From contig JAITIH010000026.1 of assembly GCA_031279525.1 (NCBI GenBank), forward strand, positions 1 to 5,484: a stretch of 5,484 nt of DNA, in the 5' to 3' direction. Source of the stretch: Deltaproteobacteria bacterium (GTDB taxonomy: Bacteria > Desulfobacterota > Desulfarculia > Adiutricales > Adiutricaceae). Positions 5,322 through 5,484 of this stretch are shown piece after piece. Both the position numbers and the translations under genes were made by a program. The notes beneath the pieces were generated by a model that did not search any database, was not told where the DNA came from, and saw only the letters and a list, made by a program, of their open reading frames with translations. How positions within the stretch are numbered: position 1 is the first letter of the stretch; the number at the start of each line of letters is the position of its first letter.

Positions 5322-5484
5322 CTAGGATTCCAGCCCCAAGGAGCCCCGAACGTAGCGCAAAACCACCCTCGGCGGGGTCTCCAGGTGGACGTCGGCCAGG
5401 CCAGCGGCCTGGCCGTTCAGCTTTAAAAGGGCCATGACCCGGCCGAGGCGGCGCAATTTTTCACCATAAGAGCCAAACCCGACC
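5322..5484 (-). CDS. ftsQ: FtsQ-like cell division protein, C-terminal end only
   Basis: An open frame enters from the right edge and ends at TAG (5324-5322), giving the last 53 residues. The fragment contains GEKLRRLGRVMALL (7-20 of the fragment), then ADVHLETPPRVVLRYV (30-45). This is the pattern seen at the end of FtsQ/DivIB: a helix of the form KLxRLxRVLxxL followed by a strand with a hydrophobic-Asp-hydrophobic core and the phrase RVVVR. FtsQ is a bitopic inner-membrane protein whose periplasmic domain joins FtsB and FtsL to the divisome. The position directly before ftsA agrees with the dcw order ftsQ-ftsA-ftsZ. The transmembrane and POTRA parts lie outside the window, so the call rests on a short stretch plus context. 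Confidence 0.75.
   Translation of the reverse strand, partial: VGFGSYGEKLRRLGRVMALLKLNGQAAGLADVHLETPPRVVLRYVRGSLGLES

Overview
The window is a slice of a bacterial division-and-cell-wall (dcw) cluster. All recognisable genes are transcribed from the minus strand. In transcription order, from high to low coordinates, they are: the last 53 codons of an ftsQ-like gene (5322-5484), an AT-rich 379-base spacer, ftsA (3707-4942), a first ftsZ (2176-3630), a second and clearly different ftsZ (674-2107), and the first 222 codons of a radical SAM protein (1-668) that runs off the window. No tRNA, rRNA, insertion sequence, prophage or CRISPR signal was seen.

The organism looks like a high-GC Gram-negative bacterium. 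Genes are rich in GGC, GCC and CGG codons but also use TTG and TTA for Leu. The order ftsQ-ftsA-ftsZ followed by a radical SAM gene recalls Desulfobacterota (former Deltaproteobacteria). That placement is an inference from gene order and protein style, not a measured assignment.

The notable feature is two consecutive full-length FtsZ proteins behind one ftsA. Both keep the GGGTG tubulin/FtsZ signature, the NVDFAD synergy loop and a C-terminal P-x-Y-x-R-K tail like the FtsA-binding peptide of known FtsZ. They also share substitutions that ordinary FtsZ lacks (GCGG in the T3 loop, E-D-aromatic-R after the PF motif, NAK instead of NDK). This suggests a duplication within one lineage. They differ in the linker before the tail: FtsZ-1 has a strongly acidic linker with an EMAEG triplet repeat, while FtsZ-2 has a net basic, Pro/Gln-rich linker with a 5-residue repeat.

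The likely working model is a division ring in which FtsA, through its C-terminal amphipathic helix, anchors two co-expressed FtsZ types to the membrane. The 68-base spacer between the two ftsZ genes is tiled by three perfect small inverted repeats, which could tune their ratio. The ftsQ-ftsA spacer is long, AT-rich and holds a CGTAAA/TTTACG cluster, several inverted repeats and a strong ribosome binding site, so ftsA-ftsZ-1-ftsZ-2-radical SAM probably has its own promoter. The radical SAM start lies 5 bases after the ftsZ-2 stop, so its translation is probably coupled.
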